Position numbers and translations under genes: made by a program
Source of the DNA: JALYRV01 sp040902895
GTDB taxonomy: Bacteria; Acidobacteriota; Vicinamibacteria; Vicinamibacterales; SCN-69-37
DNA length: 64,000 bases
Reading direction: 5' to 3'
Assembly (NCBI GenBank): GCA_040902895.1
Contig: JBBDWL010000117.1
Location: 18,484-82,483, forward strand
Shown: positions 16,717-26,701 of the stretch, one piece after another
Layout: every line of letters starts with the position of its first letter
How positions within the stretch are numbered: position 1 is the stretch's first letter
Notes under the pieces: model-generated
What the model saw: the letters and a program-made list of their open reading frames with translations, nothing else
Told to the model about the DNA's origin: nothing
The model's database searches: none

Positions 16717-17997
16717 GTGCGCCGACTGCGTCATCGCAAACTCTGGATCACCGTTCTCACCATCGTCATGGTGGTGACGATCGGCCTGCTGCTCGCCCAG
16801 GACCAGGAATACATCTACGTTCAGAGCGCCTACTCCGCGGAGGATCCGAAGTTTCCTGCGTATGTCGCGGCCATAGCGGGCAGCCCGCTCACGCGCGGCG
16901 GCCGCTTCGAGGTGCTCACCAACGGCGTACAGATCATGCCGGCGATGCTTGCCGCCATCCAGCAGGCACGCGAGCGCATCGTCTTCGAAACGTACGTGTT
17001 CACCGACGGCATGTACGCGCGGCAGTTTTCAGAAGCGCTCGCCGCGGCGGCGCGGCGCGGTGTCCGTGTGTTTCTGCTGCTCGACGCCATCGGCGCCAAG
17101 GGCATCGGGGCTGCCAATGAAAAGACGCTGCGCGACGCCGGCGTCGCGGTCGCCTGGTTCAACCCGATCTCCTTCCGCCACGCTGAGGAGATCAACGGCC
17201 GCACCCACCGCAAGATTCTCGTCGTCGATGGCACGGTCGGCTTCACCGGCGGCGTCGGGATCGCCGACTACTGGGCGGGTAATGCCGACGCGCCCGACCG
17301 CTGGCGCGACACGCAGATCCGCATCGAAGGGCCGCCCGTGCGCTATCTCGAGGCCTGCTTCTACGAGAACTGGATCGAAAGCGCCGGCGTGGTCATGCCG
17401 GTCATCTCGGAGCTGCCGGAGCTTCGCGCCGATGTAACGGATACCGAGATTCTGTCGGTGCCCGTCTGGAGCTCGCCGGTCGGCGGGCACAACGGCGTGA
17501 AGAAGCTGTATTTGCTGTCCCTGAACGCCGCCCGCCGGACCGTCGATCTGCAGACGCCGTATTTCGTGATGGACGGCTCCACGAAATGGTCGCTGCTGCA
17601 GGCGGCCGCGCGCGGCGTGCGTGTGCGGCTGCTGCTCGAAGGCGACACGACCGATTCCAGGCCCGTGAAGCACGCGAGCCGCCGCGGGTATGAGGATCTG
17701 CTCACCGCAGGCATCGAGATCTACGAGTATCAGCCGACGATGATGCACGCGAAGGCGATGATCGTCGACGGGATCTGGTCCGTCATCGGGTCGTCGAATC
17801 TCGATAACCGATCCCTCGAGTTGAACGACGAGAACAACATCGCTATCGCGGATCGGACGATCGCGACGCGTCTCGCGCAGGACTTCGACATCGACCTAAC
17901 GCGGTCTTCGCGGATACATCTGGAGCAGTGGCGGAAGCGATCCCTGCTCGCGAAGATCCGCGAGCGCTTCTGGGGCGCCTTCGGGGAACTGTTTTGA
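16717..17997 (+). CDS. Phospholipase D / cardiolipin synthase-like protein
   Basis: A 426-residue membrane-anchored protein. One N-terminal transmembrane helix (LWITVLTIVMVVTIGLLLAQ) is followed by two PLD domains. HKD motif 1 is RTHRKILVVDG near residue 163 and motif 2 is MMHAKAMIVDG near 343. The G-S/N follow-ups FTGGVGIAD and IGSSNLDNRS are present. This is the ClsB/ClsC-like layout, so cardiolipin synthesis or transphosphatidylation at the inner membrane is the likely role. The start is GTG at 16717. The stop TGA overlaps the gltX TTG start, so translation may be coupled. Confidence 0.87.
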   Translation: MRRLRHRKLWITVLTIVMVVTIGLLLAQDQEYIYVQSAYSAEDPKFPAYVAAIAGSPLTRGGRFEVLTNGVQIMPAMLAAIQQARERIVFETYVFTDGMYARQFSEALAAAARRGVRVFLLLDAIGAKGIGAANEKTLRDAGVAVAWFNPISFRHAEEINGRTHRKILVVDGTVGFTGGVGIADYWAGNADAPDRWRDTQIRIEGPPVRYLEACFYENWIESAGVVMPVISELPELRADVTDTEILSVPVWSSPVGGHNGVKKLYLLSLNAARRTVDLQTPYFVMDGSTKWSLLQAAARGVRVRLLLEGDTTDSRPVKHASRRGYEDLLTAGIEIYEYQPTMMHAKAMIVDGIWSVIGSSNLDNRSLELNDENNIAIADRTIATRLAQDFDIDLTRSSRIHLEQWRKRSLLAKIRERFWGAFGELF

Positions 17998-19445
17998 CGC
18001 CGCCCCGCCTGCGGTTCGCGCCTTCACCCACCGGATATCTGCACGTCGGCGGGGCCCGCACGGCGCTCTTCAACTGGCTCTACGCGCGGCAATCGGGCGG
18101 AACCTTCATTCTCAGAATTGAAGACACCGACGCAGAACGCTCGTCGTGGGAGATGGTGCAAGGCATTCTCGACGGCCTGCGCTGGCTTGGGCTCGACTGG
18201 GACGAGGGGCCGGAAGCGGGCGGCGCGCACGAACCGTACTTTCAATCGCAGCGGCTCGAACGCTATCGCGCGCTCGCGGCCGAGCTGTTGACAAGCGGCC
18301 ACGCCTATCGCTGCTTTTGTACGCCGGAAGAGATCGGGCAGCGGCGCGCGACAGCCGAGACGGCCGGCCGCGGCTGGAAATACGACCGCCTTTGCACCGC
18401 GCTGTCATCGGCGGACGTACAGTCGCGCGTCGACGCAGGCGCCGCGCACGCCGTCAGATTTCTCGTGTCCGAAGGCACGACCGGCTTCGACGACATCGTG
18501 CACGGCCGGATCGAATTCCCCAATGACGTCATCGAGGACTTCGTCGTGCTGCGGTCAGACGGCCATCCGACGTATCACCTCTCCGTCGTCGCTGACGATG
18601 TCGATATGGAGGTGACGCATGTGGTGCGCGGCGACGATCACATCTCGAACACGCCGAAGCACGTGCTGATCTTCACGGCGCTTGGAAGAGACGTCCCGTC
18701 CTTTGCGCACGTACCGCTGATTCTCGGCACCGACAAGAAGCGCCTGAGCAAGCGCCACGGTGCGACGAGCGTCATGGAATACGCGCGTCAGGGCTTCCTT
18801 CCGGAAGCGCTCTTCAATTTTCTGGCGCTGCTTGGATGGTCGCCGGGCACCGATCGCGAAATCTTCGATAAGGGCGATCTCGTCGAGGCGTTCGCCCTCG
18901 GCGGCATCAGCGGCGGCAACGCGGTGTTCAACCCCGAGAAGCTCGAGTGGTTCAACCAGCAGCATATTCAGAGGCTGCCTTCGACCGAGCTGGCGCGACG
19001 AATCGAACCGCTGATGCGCGAGCGGGGGCTCTGGCGCGACGGATTCGAGGACGCCGACCGGCCGTGGCTGCTCTCGCTGATTGAGCTGCTCAAGCCGCGC
19101 GCGAAACGGCTGCATGATTTCGTGACCGAGACGCCTTATCTGTTCGCTGATGCTGTTGCGTTCGAAGACGCAGCCGTCGCCAAACATCTCTCAGGCGCCG
19201 AGGCCCCGAAGCTGCTCGTCGATCTGGCGGAGCGTCTCGCGGGCGTGGATCCCTTCGACCGCGCCGCGCTCGAAGCCTCTGTTCGGGCCTTTGCCGCGGA
19301 TCGCGGCATCAAGGTTGGCGCCGTGATTCACCCGGCGCGTGTCGCGCTCACGGGTCGATCGGTGAGTCCTGGTCTATTTGAGGTCATGGAGCTGCTCGGC
19401 CGTCGGCGAACCCTCGAACGCCTGAGGTCGGTTTCGGCTTCCTAG
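17994..19445 (+). CDS. gltX: Glutamyl-tRNA synthetase
   Basis: A 483-residue class I synthetase. The start is TTG at 17994, giving MTPPRLRFAPSPTGYLHVGG. This puts the HIGH-equivalent (YLHVGGARTALFNWLYAR) at the canonical N-terminus, whereas the longer frame to 17928 adds unrelated residues inside the phospholipase gene. The KMSKS-equivalent is KKRLSKRHGATSV near residue 247. The C-terminal anticodon-binding domain is present (LSGAEAPKLLVDLAERLAG, IKVGAVIHPARVALTGRSVSPGLFEVM). The stop codon of the preceding gene overlaps the TTG (TTGA), so initiation probably depends on coupling. Confidence 0.95.
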   Translation: MTPPRLRFAPSPTGYLHVGGARTALFNWLYARQSGGTFILRIEDTDAERSSWEMVQGILDGLRWLGLDWDEGPEAGGAHEPYFQSQRLERYRALAAELLTSGHAYRCFCTPEEIGQRRATAETAGRGWKYDRLCTALSSADVQSRVDAGAAHAVRFLVSEGTTGFDDIVHGRIEFPNDVIEDFVVLRSDGHPTYHLSVVADDVDMEVTHVVRGDDHISNTPKHVLIFTALGRDVPSFAHVPLILGTDKKRLSKRHGATSVMEYARQGFLPEALFNFLALLGWSPGTDREIFDKGDLVEAFALGGISGGNAVFNPEKLEWFNQQHIQRLPSTELARRIEPLMRERGLWRDGFEDADRPWLLSLIELLKPRAKRLHDFVTETPYLFADAVAFEDAAVAKHLSGAEAPKLLVDLAERLAGVDPFDRAALEASVRAFAADRGIKVGAVIHPARVALTGRSVSPGLFEVMELLGRRRTLERLRSVSAS

Positions 19446-19524
19446 GGGCAATTCTCAGCACATCCATTAAATAAGGCCGTGGCATCCACGTTGCACCACA
19501 ACCGTGACAGCGGAGGGATGACAA

Positions 19525-19812
19525 GTGGCCAAGGAAGATCGCGGATTTGCATCGATGGATCGCAGCAAGCAGCGCGAGATCGCGAGCAAAGGCGGGAAGG
19601 CTGCGCATCAGAAGGGAACCGCGCACGAATGGACGAGTGAAGAGGCGCGGAACGCTGGCCGTAAGGGCGGGCTTGCCAGTCATGCGCGGCGCCGCGAGCG
19701 TCTCGCGCAGCAGGGTTCAGGAAATACCGACGGCGTGCCGGCTGAGTCGCGGCCGGGTGAACCGGCATCGCAGGATTCCCTGCGAGGCGGCAACGAGCGC
19801 GAAGAGTTCTGA
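19525..19812 (+). CDS. KGG-motif (YciG/stress-induced) small protein
   Basis: A 95-residue hydrophilic protein with two KGG repeats: MDRSKQREIASKGGKAAHQKG and EEARNAGRKGGLASHARR. This is the general stress KGG family (YciG, GsiB-like, fungal Con-10), made under stress or in stationary phase. The tail is disordered and polar. The start is GTG at 19525 with a clear GGAGGG Shine-Dalgarno. It is monocistronic: 79 nt after gltX and closed by a hairpin right after its stop. Confidence 0.87.
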   Translation: MAKEDRGFASMDRSKQREIASKGGKAAHQKGTAHEWTSEEARNAGRKGGLASHARRRERLAQQGSGNTDGVPAESRPGEPASQDSLRGGNEREEF

Positions 19813-19816
19813 ACTC

Positions 19817-19835
19817 TCGGGGCGTCGCGCCCCGA
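19817..19835. terminator. Bidirectional hairpin between KGG gene and alkA
   Basis: A perfect 8-bp stem (TCGGGGCG and complement) with a 3-nt loop fills the space between two convergent stops. There is no U-tract on either side, so it is a candidate stem-loop rather than a classical intrinsic terminator. Confidence 0.6.
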
Positions 19836-20444
19836 TCAGCCCAGGCTCCTCCACAAGTACCAGCACGCAACGGATCGGTACGGTCGCCAGGGGCGCGCAA
19901 GCTCCGTCATCCTCGCAGGCGACGGATGCTTGCGCAGTCCATACACGGCCCGCATCGCACGCTGCACGCCCACATCGCCGACCGGCAGAATGTCGGGCCG
20001 TCCCAGTCTGAAAATCAGAAACATCTCCGCCGACCAGCGTCCGATGCCGCGCACCCCGGTGAGCGCCTCGATCACCGCAGCGTCATCAAGCGCATCGAGT
20101 GAGTCGAGCGCGAGTGAGCCATCGGTTACCTTCGTTGCCAGATCACGCACGCTTGCGACCTTCGCCCAACTCAGTCCGCACGCCCGCAACTGTTCCGCTT
20201 CCAGCGCGAGGATCCCGGTGGGCGTCGCATGTTCGGCCTTGAGCGCTTCGAGCAGGCGGCCATGGATCGTCGAGGCAGCTTTGAGCGACAACTGTTGCGA
20301 GACGATGGAGCGGACGGTCGTCGCGAAGCGATCGACCTTTGTAGCGCCGTCCAGTCCGCAGGGCCCGAACTTCCTGATCAGAGTGCCCAGCCTCGGATCG
20401 TGCCGCATCAGATGGCGTCTGGCGTTGGCGTAGTCCACGTGCAT
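19836..20444 (-). CDS. alkA: DNA-3-methyladenine glycosylase (AlkA-type HhH-GPD)
   Basis: A 202-residue base-excision-repair glycosylase. Family landmarks are TTVRSIVSQQLSLKAASTIHGRL, the helix-hairpin-helix LTGVRGIGRWSAEMFLIF, and the catalytic aspartate in DILPVGDVGVQRAM. It ends with ARPWRPYRSVACWYLWRS, a typical AlkA C-terminus. The start at ATG 20444 (MHVDYANARRHL) fits the shorter AlkA family; an in-frame extension to 20519 would run into the group II intron region. It is transcribed away from the intron and the kinase. Confidence 0.9.
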   Translation of the reverse strand: MHVDYANARRHLMRHDPRLGTLIRKFGPCGLDGATKVDRFATTVRSIVSQQLSLKAASTIHGRLLEALKAEHATPTGILALEAEQLRACGLSWAKVASVRDLATKVTDGSLALDSLDALDDAAVIEALTGVRGIGRWSAEMFLIFRLGRPDILPVGDVGVQRAMRAVYGLRKHPSPARMTELARPWRPYRSVACWYLWRSLG

Positions 20445-20969
20445 CGGCTGGATTATCGCCGAGGATAGAATGAGCGCCCATGGTGCGTCGTGATGATGAG
20501 GGCGCGCGAGTGCCCTCATCGCGTCGTTCTTCTCCTACGGGTGTAAGTCCCGTCTCGGTAAGCGCCGGAGCGCCGAGTAGCAGACCCCAGGCACGGAATG
20601 AGAGTTCCGTGGCCCAAGCGGGGTGTCAAGAGCCTCCACGGAGGAAGCCAGCACGCGGGCCGCAACATCAAGTGAAGCCTGCAGCCTCGACACATTCACA
20701 ATCCGAGAGCCGAGCCGGTCATGTCGCGGCGAAGGCCATGTCCGATGTGTCACAGTCCGGAGACGCACACACATCGGGTCTCGGCGGGGTAGGGGGCGCA
20801 GCACGCGTGCACGGAGCAGAACGGAACACGAGAGACCCGTCTGCGCAGCCCACGTCGGGGCGGCGCGTCTCGTATAAGTCATCGACGAAAGCGAGCGTGG
20901 CGCAGCGGGAGTCCGAGGGGACCGTAGTAGTGACGAGGCCCGTGACGAACAACCCATGGACGCGAGTCG

Positions 20970-22271
20970 ATGGACAAAGTGCGCCAATTGCGACGCCGAC
21001 TCTGGAGTGCGGCCAAGCGGCAACCGGGCCGACGCTTCCATGCAGTGATGGACCGCATCTGCAGGCGTGACGTCCTGTGGGAAGCATGGAGGCGCGTGAA
21101 AGCGAACCGCGGCGCGGCGGGCGTCGATGCGATGACGCTCGCCGATGTCGAGCAGTACGGCGTCGAGCGATTTCTGGAAGAGCTTGGCGGGCGTCTGCAC
21201 GCAGGCACCTACCGACCTTGCGCGGTCAAGCGTCGATACATACCGAAGGCAGATGGACGAACACGGCCGTTGGGCATTCCGACGGTCCGAGACCGAGTGG
21301 CGCAGATGGCGACGACGCTCGTGTTGGAGTCGATTTTCGAGGCGGACTTTTATCCGTGCTCGTACGGCTTCCGGCCGAAGCGGAGTGCCACGCAGGCGTT
21401 AGAAACATTGCGCACGCGCGGTGCGCGAGGCGGCAACCACGTTCTCGACGCCGACATCCGCGACTACTTCGGCAGCCTCGCGCACGACAAGCTCATGAAA
21501 CTTGTGGCGCGGCGCGTCTCGGACCGGCGGGTGCTCAAACTGATACGGCAGTGGCTCCAGGCAGGCGTGATGGAAGACGGGCGGGTCCACGCGACAGTCG
21601 CGGGGACGCCGCAAGGCGGTGTGATTTCGCCGTTGCTGTCCAACATCTTCCTGCACGTGCTCGATACCGTGTGGACGAAACGGCACGCGCACTTGGGCGT
21701 GCTGGTGCGCTACGCGGACGACTTCGTGGTCATGTGTGACACGGCGTCGGCGTGCGAGCAGGCTGAGCAGCACGTGCGCGAGATTCTCGCGCGGCTCGGG
21801 TTGGAGCTGCACCCCGAGAAGACGCGGCGCGTCGACCTCTCACGAGGCACGGCGGGTTTCGACTTTCTCGGTTGTCACCTGCGCAAGCGCATGAGTGGTC
21901 CCATCTGGGAGAAGCGACAGCAACGAGTGTACTTCCTCCAGCGTTGGCCCGCGCTCCGCGCGATGCGTCGGATACGTCAGCGCGTGAAAGCCTGTACGTC
22001 ACGGGGCGTGTGCCATCGGGACCTGCGCGAGACCATCGCGCAGCTCAACCCGGTGCTCCGCGGCTGGGGCGCATACTTTCGCACGGGGAATGCCGCCATC
22101 AAGTTTCAGCAGGTCGATGACTATGTGCACTGGCGACTCAAACGCTTGCTCATCAAGCGGCATGGTCGCCAGGGCTGCCTCGGCCAGGCGACCCGCTGGA
22201 CGCCGGATTTCTTTCATGCCCTCGGATTGCATCGCCTGCGCGGGACGATTCGGTACCCGGAGGCTGCGTAA
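20970..22271 (+). CDS. ltrA: Group II intron reverse transcriptase/maturase
   Basis: A 433-residue intron-encoded protein. The N-terminal RT0 region is RICRRDVLWEAWRRVKANRGAAGVDAMT. The palm motifs include RRYIPKADGRTRPLGIPTVRDR, YGFRPKRSATQAL, TPQGGVISPLLSNIFLH and the catalytic YADDFVV. The maturase X domain (GFDFLGCHLR to NPVLRGWGAYFRTGN) is complete. The C-terminus ends soon after, with no HNH endonuclease (En) domain. En-lacking elements usually retrohome into single-stranded DNA at replication forks. The ORF is embedded in domain IV of the intron. Confidence 0.95.
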   Translation: MDKVRQLRRRLWSAAKRQPGRRFHAVMDRICRRDVLWEAWRRVKANRGAAGVDAMTLADVEQYGVERFLEELGGRLHAGTYRPCAVKRRYIPKADGRTRPLGIPTVRDRVAQMATTLVLESIFEADFYPCSYGFRPKRSATQALETLRTRGARGGNHVLDADIRDYFGSLAHDKLMKLVARRVSDRRVLKLIRQWLQAGVMEDGRVHATVAGTPQGGVISPLLSNIFLHVLDTVWTKRHAHLGVLVRYADDFVVMCDTASACEQAEQHVREILARLGLELHPEKTRRVDLSRGTAGFDFLGCHLRKRMSGPIWEKRQQRVYFLQRWPALRAMRRIRQRVKACTSRGVCHRDLRETIAQLNPVLRGWGAYFRTGNAAIKFQQVDDYVHWRLKRLLIKRHGRQGCLGQATRWTPDFFHALGLHRLRGTIRYPEAA

Positions 22272-22296
22272 TGTCGTACTCCCAATGCTCCCTGGT

Positions 22297-22329
22297 AAGC
22301 CGTGTGCGGGAAATCCGCAAGCACGGTTT
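22297..22329 (+). ncRNA. Group II intron domain V
   Basis: AAGCCGTG pairs with CACGGTTT, a 2-nt AG bulge follows, then a TGCGG/CCGCA upper stem capped by a GAAA-type loop. The catalytic AGC triad is at 22298-22300. Form and position, 25 nt after the maturase stop, are diagnostic. Confidence 0.92.
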
Positions 22330-22387
22330 GAACGGGGGTCGTACTCACAGCACCGCGCTCGCGCGGTGTGAACAGTAGGATCTACCA

Positions 22388-23467
<1,080 letters not shown>

Positions 23468-26400
23468 ATGCACAAACCGCTGTCGTTCGCTCTCGCTCTT
23501 CTTGTTACCGCCGCGCTCGCGGCACAGACGCCCGCGCCCGCGCCCGCTAAGTGGAACGTCAATGAGCCGTTCGGGCCCGCCTCTCCTGTGTCGTTCGACA
23601 CGAATGAAGGCACCTGGATGAATGTCGATGTCAGCCCTGACGGCCGCACGATCGTGTTCGATTTGATGGGCGACATCTACGTGATGCCGTCGGCAGGCTC
23701 CGGCGCATCGCAGGCCACGCGCATTGCCGGCGGTCCGGCGTTCGAGATGCAGCCGCGGTTCAGTCCCGACGGCACGCGCATCGCCTTTTCGAGCGATCGC
23801 GGCGGCCTCTGGAACATCTGGACGATGGACGCGAGGGGAGGAGATCTCAAGCAGGTCTCGCGCGAGCAGCGCTGGTTCATCAACAGTCCGACATGGTCGC
23901 CCGATGGCCGCTTCATCTTCGCGCGCCGGCATTTCGTGTCGACACGGTCGCTCGGCGCAGGCGAAGTGTGGATGTTCCACGCGAGCGGGTCAGACGGTCT
24001 GCAGGTGACAGAAAAGGTGAGCTTTCAGAAGGATCAGGGCGAGCCGGCCATCTCGCCTGACGGCCGCTACCTGTATTACAGCAAGGACGTCACGCCGGGC
24101 CAGAACTTCGAATACAACAAGGATCCGCACGGCATCATCTACGCGATCATCCGCCGCGATTTGCAGACGGGGCAGGAGCGCACGTTCGTCGCGCGGCCCG
24201 GCGGGTCGGTCGCGCCGCGGCCGTCGCCCGACGGCCGTCACCTCGCCTTCGTGCGGCGCGTCGATCTCACGAGCCATCTGTTCCTGAAGGACCTGAAGAG
24301 CGGGCAGGAGTGGTCGATCTTCAACCGGCTCGACAAGGACCTGCAGGAAGCCTGGGCAGTGCTCGGGGTGTACGCGCAGTATGCGTGGTCGCCCGACAGC
24401 CGCTTCATCTATATCTGGGGCGAAGGCAAGATCTGGAAGGTCGATGTCGCGGCGAAGTCGGGCGCGCAGGTGCCATTCACGGCGCGCGTCGAGCATTCCC
24501 TGAACACGCCCGTGCGCTTTCCCGTCGTCGTGCATCCGGATCGGTTCCAGGTGCGGATGTTGCGCGATGTCGTCGTCGCGCCAGACGGCAACACAGTTTT
24601 CTACAGCGCGCTCGGCGGCCTCTACTCGCAGCGTATCGGTGCCGATCAGGTCAGCAGGATCGCGTCGGGCAGCCCGGGCGACGAATGGACGAAGGCCGCG
24701 CCTGCCATTGCGCCCGAGGGCCGGCAGCTCGCATTTGCGGCCTGGCATGACGTGCAGGGAGGTCACATCCAGGTGGCCGCCCTGGACGGACCGGGTGTCC
24801 GAAACATCACGAAGGAACGTGGGCACTACACGGAGCCATCCTTCTCGTCCGATGGACGCTGGATCGCGTACCGGAAGACCAGCGGCGATCTGACGCGCGG
24901 GATCACGTTCGGCCTCGATCCAGGTCTGTACGTCGCGCGCGCAGACGGCAGCGGCGAGCCACGGCTCGTGCGCGAGGGCGGCATCAACCCGCGCCTCAAC
25001 AAGGACGGCACGCGGCTGTTCTTCAACGACTTCCGGAACAGCAACTTCGTGCTCGCGAGTGTCGATCTCGACGGCAGCAACGAGCGCGTGCATCTGCAGT
25101 CGCCGAATGCGACCTCGATCGTCCCGTCGCCGGATGAGCGCTGGGTCGCATTCATCGAGCGCTTCCAGACATACGTCGCGGAGTTCCCGATGACAGGCCG
25201 CACGGTGGACATCGGCCCGCGCACGGCCGCGTTCCCCGTGGCGCGCGTGTCACGCGACGCCGGCTGGTACCTGCAATGGTCGCCCGACAGCCGGCGCATT
25301 TACTGGACGCAGGGGCCGGAGCTCTTCTCGAGGGAGATGTCACGGACGTTCGCCTTTGTTGCCGGCGACACGGCGGAGCGACGCGGAGCCGGGATTCCAG
25401 AACCGGAGGTCAAAGGGCGACCGATCGGATTCACGGCGCAGGCCGACAAGCCGCAAGGCGCAATCGCGCTGACGGGCGCGCGCATCATCACCATGCGCGA
25501 CGGCGGCGGCAATCCGCAAAGCGTCATCGAGAACGGCACGATCGTGATTACGGACAATCGCATCACGGCGGTCGGCGCCGCTGGATCGGTCACGGTTCCG
25601 TCCGGTGCGAAGCGCATTGACGTGCGCGGCAAGACCATCATCCCGGGCCTCATCGATGCGCATGCGCACGTCGGCGGCGAAAGTGAAGGCATCCTCACCC
25701 GTCAGAGCTGGCCGCTCGTCGCCAATCTTGCGTTCGGCGTGACGACGATGCACGACCCGTCGAATGATACGGAGACAATTTTCACGAACGCCGAGATGGT
25801 GAGGGCAGGCCTCAAGCTCGGGCCGAGGCTCTTCTCGACCGGCACGATCCTGTACGGCGCCGAGACGCCGTTCAAGGCGGTCATCGAGAACTATGACGAT
25901 GCGCTGTTTCACGTCAGGAGGATGAAGGCGGTTGGCGCGATCTCGGTAAAGAGCTACAACCAGCAGCGCCGCGACTCGCGCCAGATGATCATTAAGGCGG
26001 CGCGTGAAGAGCAGATGATGGTGGTGCCCGAAGGCGGCTCGCTGTACTACCAGAACGCCACGCATGTGCTTGACGGTCACACCACCGTGGAACACAACAT
26101 CCCGGTGCCGGTCCTCTACAAGGACGTGCTGACGGTGTACGGCAAGAGCGGCGTGGCCTACACGCCGACGCTGATCGTCGGGTATGGCGGGTTGAGCGGC
26201 GAGTTCTACTGGTATCAGCAGTCGAATGTCTGGGAGAACGAGCGGCTGCTGCAGTTCACGCCGCGCGACGTGATCGTGCCGCGATCGCGGCGCCGGATGA
26301 TGGCCGCGGAGGACGACTTCAACCACATCCTGATCGCGAAAGGCGCGAAGCAGCTGATGGACGCCGACGCGCTGGTGAACATGGGCGCGCACGGGCAGAT

Positions 26401-26701
26401 TCACGGCATCGGCGCGCACTGGGAGATGTGGATGATGCAGCAGGGCGGGATGACGAACATGGAAGCCCTGCGCACGGCGACGCTCAATCCCGCGTTGACG
26501 CTCGGGATGGAGAAGGATCTCGGATCGATTGAAGCGGGCAAGCTGGCCGATCTCGTGGTGCTCGATCGCAATCCGATCGAGAACATCCGGCATACCGAAA
26601 CGGTGCGCATGGTGATGGTGAATGGGCGGCTCTACGATCACGATCTGAACGAGATCGGAACGCGTGAGCGGAAACGTGCGCCGTTCTGGTGGACGAGGTG
26701 A
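23468..26701 (+). CDS. Secreted TolB-type beta-propeller/amidohydrolase fusion
   Basis: A 1077-residue exported protein. The signal peptide is residues 1-19 (MHKPLSFALALLVTAALAA). Residues ~45-640 are WD40/PD40-like propeller repeats with recurring SPDGR motifs (VSPDGRTIVF, FSPDGTRIAFSSD, WSPDGRFIFARR, WSPDSRFIYIWG). Residues ~655-1065 form an amidohydrolase barrel: IIPGLIDAHAHVGG with the metal HxH, TVEHNIP, and a C-terminal GSIEAGKLADLVVLDRNP. The combination occurs in many Acidobacteriota and probably cleaves an amide or peptide-like substrate in the periplasm. It abuts the kinase stop (TAAATG) and its TGA overlaps the GH127 ATG, so it sits in one operon. Confidence 0.9.
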   Translation: MHKPLSFALALLVTAALAAQTPAPAPAKWNVNEPFGPASPVSFDTNEGTWMNVDVSPDGRTIVFDLMGDIYVMPSAGSGASQATRIAGGPAFEMQPRFSPDGTRIAFSSDRGGLWNIWTMDARGGDLKQVSREQRWFINSPTWSPDGRFIFARRHFVSTRSLGAGEVWMFHASGSDGLQVTEKVSFQKDQGEPAISPDGRYLYYSKDVTPGQNFEYNKDPHGIIYAIIRRDLQTGQERTFVARPGGSVAPRPSPDGRHLAFVRRVDLTSHLFLKDLKSGQEWSIFNRLDKDLQEAWAVLGVYAQYAWSPDSRFIYIWGEGKIWKVDVAAKSGAQVPFTARVEHSLNTPVRFPVVVHPDRFQVRMLRDVVVAPDGNTVFYSALGGLYSQRIGADQVSRIASGSPGDEWTKAAPAIAPEGRQLAFAAWHDVQGGHIQVAALDGPGVRNITKERGHYTEPSFSSDGRWIAYRKTSGDLTRGITFGLDPGLYVARADGSGEPRLVREGGINPRLNKDGTRLFFNDFRNSNFVLASVDLDGSNERVHLQSPNATSIVPSPDERWVAFIERFQTYVAEFPMTGRTVDIGPRTAAFPVARVSRDAGWYLQWSPDSRRIYWTQGPELFSREMSRTFAFVAGDTAERRGAGIPEPEVKGRPIGFTAQADKPQGAIALTGARIITMRDGGGNPQSVIENGTIVITDNRITAVGAAGSVTVPSGAKRIDVRGKTIIPGLIDAHAHVGGESEGILTRQSWPLVANLAFGVTTMHDPSNDTETIFTNAEMVRAGLKLGPRLFSTGTILYGAETPFKAVIENYDDALFHVRRMKAVGAISVKSYNQQRRDSRQMIIKAAREEQMMVVPEGGSLYYQNATHVLDGHTTVEHNIPVPVLYKDVLTVYGKSGVAYTPTLIVGYGGLSGEFYWYQQSNVWENERLLQFTPRDVIVPRSRRRMMAAEDDFNHILIAKGAKQLMDADALVNMGAHGQIHGIGAHWEMWMMQQGGMTNMEALRTATLNPALTLGMEKDLGSIEAGKLADLVVLDRNPIENIRHTETVRMVMVNGRLYDHDLNEIGTRERKRAPFWWTR

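Larger units (their letters stand above)
20510..22381 (+). mobile_element. Group II intron, apparently complete
   Basis: A retroelement of about 1.87 kb. The 5' end is placed at GTGCC (20510), matching the GUGYG-type consensus. Domain I shows the typical CTACGGGTGTAAGTCCCGT stem (~20537-20556). An intact reverse transcriptase/maturase ORF lies at 20970-22271. Domain V is at 22297-22329. Domain VI is a long stem (CACCGCGC with complement) with unpaired A residues near 22371-22372, ending at GGAT (22381). Both boundaries are inferred by eye; the 5' end is the less certain. The element lies between alkA and the kinase gene whose ATG is 6 nt after the 3' end. It is probably active or recently active because ORF and ribozyme are intact. 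Confidence 0.85.
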
